A stretch of 33,999 nucleotides of DNA from a virus. The notes below the pieces were generated by a model. The model was not told the origin of the DNA and made no database searches. It saw nothing but the letters and a program-made list of their open reading frames with translations. Position numbers and translations under genes: made by a program. The stretch is taken from the IMG/VR virus record IMGVR_UViG_3300034106_004891, positions 1-33,999 of that record, one strand, 5' to 3'. How positions within the stretch are numbered: position 1 is the stretch's first letter; each line of letters begins with the position of its first letter. This document shows positions 31,667 to 33,999 of the stretch, piece after piece.

Positions 31667-33389
31667 TTTCTTTGACCACTTTCATGATATTTTCCACACG
31701 CCCTGCTAGTTCATCACGATGGCTCACAAGCCATATGCTCTTGTGACGTTCTCGTCCCATTTTCTTTAGAATAGCTAGAGCGTTTTCAACGCCCTGTGTG
31801 TCAAGACCCGAATCAATCATTTCATCCACAAACAATAGATTCACAGGACGATACAGACTTTCCCAGACATCACGGAAGGCCCAGCTCATGCTGAGTATCA
31901 ATCGATTGCGCTCACCACGGCTTAGATTATCAAAGTCCAAATCTCTACCCAGTTCTGTGATTTCCACGGAAAGATCGTTTTGGAACATCACCTGATGTGG
32001 TAATCCAATGCGATCAAGATAGTGTACAAGTCTGCTGTTAAGATAGCTGAGATTTTGATCTATGATCTTTTTACGTATGAAAGAATCTTTGTTTGTGAGC
32101 AGCTTGAGCAAGAAGTCCTGATGATCCTGCAGTTTGGTCAGTTCATTGAGATGATCATATGACACGTCTTGTAGAGCTTGACCACGCATGTCCTGTATCT
32201 GTTCAGTATAAGGATCAGTTTCACTGCTGCGATTTTGCAGATTGGTTTGCAGTGTTTCAAGGCTGTTGCGATGGTTCAATGCTTGTTCTAGGTTATCATA
32301 GAACACCGTGGGTGCTACACCAAGTTCACCAAGATCATCAAGTTCGTTTTGATGTTCGCTTTTTTGTGTGTCATTGGTCAGCAGTTGCAGTGCCAGTTCC
32401 TGTAGTTCTTTTTGTTTTTTGTCTTTTACACTGTCAAGACTGTTGTCGTGTATCTCAGTACCGCAGGCAAAACAACGATGTGCCTGCATGGCATCCAGAT
32501 CCTTTTGCAACTGACTTTTTTGTTTGTTGATTTTGACATTGTCTTGATCAATTGATCGTATCCAACGATTGTGCTCATCAATTTGTTTTTTCTTGGAATG
32601 ATAGGATTCAAGATCACGATGAGATTGTATTTCTGTTTCAATGTCTATGTGTTCGAGTGCAGCAATGGCTTCCTGTAGTTTGTCACAGTCTTCCTGTTGT
32701 TTCTTGGTCCACAGATCGCGACGTTTTTCCAAGCTTGTGATCTGTTCTTCAATGCGCTTGTTGGCTTCTTGAACCGCGCGAATGCGCATTTCTTCTTGAC
32801 TGATTTCTTCTTTGGTCGCACGATTGAGTTCGCGTATACGATCAGCACGCTCACTGAGCTGAGTAATACCCAGCAGTTGTTCAATGATCTCGCGCTGGTC
32901 GTTGGCACGCAGATTCAAAAAAGGTTCTGTATAGGTATTCAAGGCCACGATGTGACGAAACATGTTGTGACTCATGCCCAGCAAACGTTCTATGGCTTCT
33001 TGGGTTTCACGAGAGTCACCCTGTGCATCATCAGTGGCAATCTTTTCTTCGTTGTTCACAAAGAATTTCAATACATTGGGACGACGCCCACGCTCAATTC
33101 TATAGCCTTGTCCGTCTACTACAAAGTCCAGGCTAACAACCATTTGTTTGCCGTTGGTCTTGTTGATTAGGTTGTCTTTTTTGATGTTGGTAAGAGCTTG
33201 ACCAAACAGTGCAAAGCTTAGAGCATTTATAATCGTGGTCTTGCCTGTGCCATTTCGCGATCCGTCACCACCAAGATCTAGATTCTCTCCCAGCACTAGA
33301 GTAAGATCGCGACGATCAAAGTCCAGTGCCTGTGTGGCATTGCCCACACTCATGAAGTTGCGCACAGTGAGTTTATTGATTGTTATCAT
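31638..33389 (-). CDS. 46: Recombination endonuclease subunit gp46 (Rad50/SbcC-like ATPase), 583 aa
   Basis: SMC-type ATPase. The N-terminus MITINKLTVRNFMSVGNATQ leads to an extended Walker A (NGTGKTTIINALSFALFG, about residues 47-64). A coiled coil spans about residues 190-450 with a zinc-hook CFAC at about residue 305. The signature NLSRGERNRLILSM is near residue 490 and Walker B LLFVDEMIDSGLD near residue 520. The His of the switch is in WLVSHRDEL. Length is close to T4 gp46 (560 aa). With gp47 it resects DNA ends for recombination-dependent replication; gp47 itself is not in this window and could lie beyond the right edge. Its ATG overlaps the stop of the upstream gene (ATGA). Confidence 0.95.
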   Translation of the reverse strand: MITINKLTVRNFMSVGNATQALDFDRRDLTLVLGENLDLGGDGSRNGTGKTTIINALSFALFGQALTNIKKDNLINKTNGKQMVVSLDFVVDGQGYRIERGRRPNVLKFFVNNEEKIATDDAQGDSRETQEAIERLLGMSHNMFRHIVALNTYTEPFLNLRANDQREIIEQLLGITQLSERADRIRELNRATKEEISQEEMRIRAVQEANKRIEEQITSLEKRRDLWTKKQQEDCDKLQEAIAALEHIDIETEIQSHRDLESYHSKKKQIDEHNRWIRSIDQDNVKINKQKSQLQKDLDAMQAHRCFACGTEIHDNSLDSVKDKKQKELQELALQLLTNDTQKSEHQNELDDLGELGVAPTVFYDNLEQALNHRNSLETLQTNLQNRSSETDPYTEQIQDMRGQALQDVSYDHLNELTKLQDHQDFLLKLLTNKDSFIRKKIIDQNLSYLNSRLVHYLDRIGLPHQVMFQNDLSVEITELGRDLDFDNLSRGERNRLILSMSWAFRDVWESLYRPVNLLFVDEMIDSGLDTQGVENALAILKKMGRERHKSIWLVSHRDELAGRVENIMKVVKENGFTSYAID

Positions 33390-33999
33390 AGGTATTGCGA
33401 TTGTAGCATGTATAGCCGGTGAAGATCAACTAAGTCGGTACGATACCTCTGCCATAATCGGTTTCGTACTTCAGGATTATACCAGTCAAGCACCGTGTCT
33501 CCCATGTCCATGCAGCTATGCAGCAGACTACCTAGGTAACTTTGTTCTAGTATGGTAAGATTGCCAAGATTTTTAATCAACCCAAGTTTGGTATGAAATT
33601 TCCCACTTTGGTCAAGATATTGACTATTGCCAGATTGAAGCAACATATACATATGATCAAACCATGCTGAATCTGGTATCACAGGGTCCAGGACCTGATG
33701 CAGTCTATCCAGGCTGTTAAAAGCCATGTACTCAAGATTGATAGCGTTTGAAATACGTGAACACAGCATGCGTTGCCAATCATGCGTTTGCACCAGCCAG
33801 TAATAAAAGTATTCAATTAGGCTGTTTGCATGCTGCTGGTGATCTAGATTATCTTTGATATTATAACTTTGGTACCAATGAACAAACATTTGTCCAAAGG
33901 CCTTGGTGTCCGCACCAAGAGCCTGTAGATCTTCCACTAGGTAGTTGGCTCTAATTCCAATGGCATCGGTTTTTTCTAGATAATTGTGTAGGTACCACA
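33386..33999 (-). CDS. Helical protein of unknown function, partial (N-terminus off the right edge), at least 204 aa
   Basis: A GTG at 33937 could serve as a start, but the frame stays open to the right edge and reads WYLHNYLEKTDAIGIRANYL just before it, which looks coding, so the real start is probably outside. The visible part is helical and rich in Leu, Tyr, His and Trp (FVHWYQSYNIKDNLDHQQHA, DHMYMLLQSGNSQYL, LLHSCMDMGDTVLDWY). No domain is recognised. The stop overlaps the gp46 ATG (ATGA), so the two are co-translated; a replication or recombination role is possible only by association. Confidence 0.6.
   Translation of the reverse strand, partial: WYLHNYLEKTDAIGIRANYLVEDLQALGADTKAFGQMFVHWYQSYNIKDNLDHQQHANSLIEYFYYWLVQTHDWQRMLCSRISNAINLEYMAFNSLDRLHQVLDPVIPDSAWFDHMYMLLQSGNSQYLDQSGKFHTKLGLIKNLGNLTILEQSYLGSLLHSCMDMGDTVLDWYNPEVRNRLWQRYRTDLVDLHRLYMLQSQYL

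Noticed and set aside
1-33999. Genome-wide reassignment of UAG as a sense codon
   Set aside because: UAG terminates at least the 195-aa, 341-aa and SGNH-like genes at sensible places, with only 2-codon readthrough to another stop in two of them, and the long structural genes have no internal UAG.

Overview
The window reads as a large piece of a T4-superfamily myovirus genome. The head cassette is diagnostic and lies on the minus strand in canonical order: portal gp20, a small head protein, an acidic prohead-core protein, protease gp21, scaffold gp22 and major capsid protein gp23. T4-type late-promoter octamers (TATAAATA and close variants), a gp46-type recombination SMC protein and a gp26/gp51 baseplate-hub pair support this. 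The style of the adhesins and of the small conserved genes resembles aquatic T4-like phages (cyanophage and pelagiphage relatives). The host cannot be named from the sequence.

Layout. 1-14905 (minus) is an adhesin module: a fibrinogen-like-domain protein cut by the left edge, a 109-aa structural protein, a 2977-aa repetitive fibre, a subtilisin-family protease, two further fibres, and a small Rossmann/glycosyltransferase-like protein. 14960-15706 (minus) is a 248-aa putative virion protein. 15812-16828 (plus) is a self-contained insert with a sigma70-like promoter, a tRNA whose anticodon loop reads CUA, a lipoprotein, a conserved 188-codon gene with an in-frame UAG at codon 3, and a UUCG terminator. 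16853-22796 (minus) is the head cassette. 22811-25324 (minus) is a tape-measure-like protein with a lytic-transglycosylase domain. 25360-28717 (plus) is a tightly coupled operon: gp26, gp51, three small proteins and a P-loop-like protein. 28718-29064 is a structured intergenic region between convergent genes. 29065-33999 (minus) carries an SGNH-like protein, a PD-(D/E)XK-like nuclease, a radical SAM/SPASM protein, gp46, and a gene cut by the right edge.

Two observations deserve most attention. First, the putative amber-suppressor tRNA is followed 307 nt later, in the same apparent transcript, by a gene whose conserved-looking N-terminus is interrupted by UAG at codon 3. A second UAG, at the end of the radical SAM gene, is followed by an in-frame extension that would restore the ATGA overlap seen at most junctions of the compact gene clusters. 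UAG is also an ordinary stop for other genes here, so the idea is partial amber readthrough, not full recoding. Second, gp26 and gp51 are joined by a perfectly phased T TTT TTC slippery heptamer. The -1 frame beyond it encodes a sensible peptide that runs straight into gp51, suggesting a programmed gp26-gp51 fusion. Further RNA-level control is suggested by mutually exclusive hairpins over the lipoprotein ribosome binding site, a terminator whose 3' arm is the Shine-Dalgarno of the next gene, and two late promoters placed so close to ATG that leaderless mRNAs are expected.
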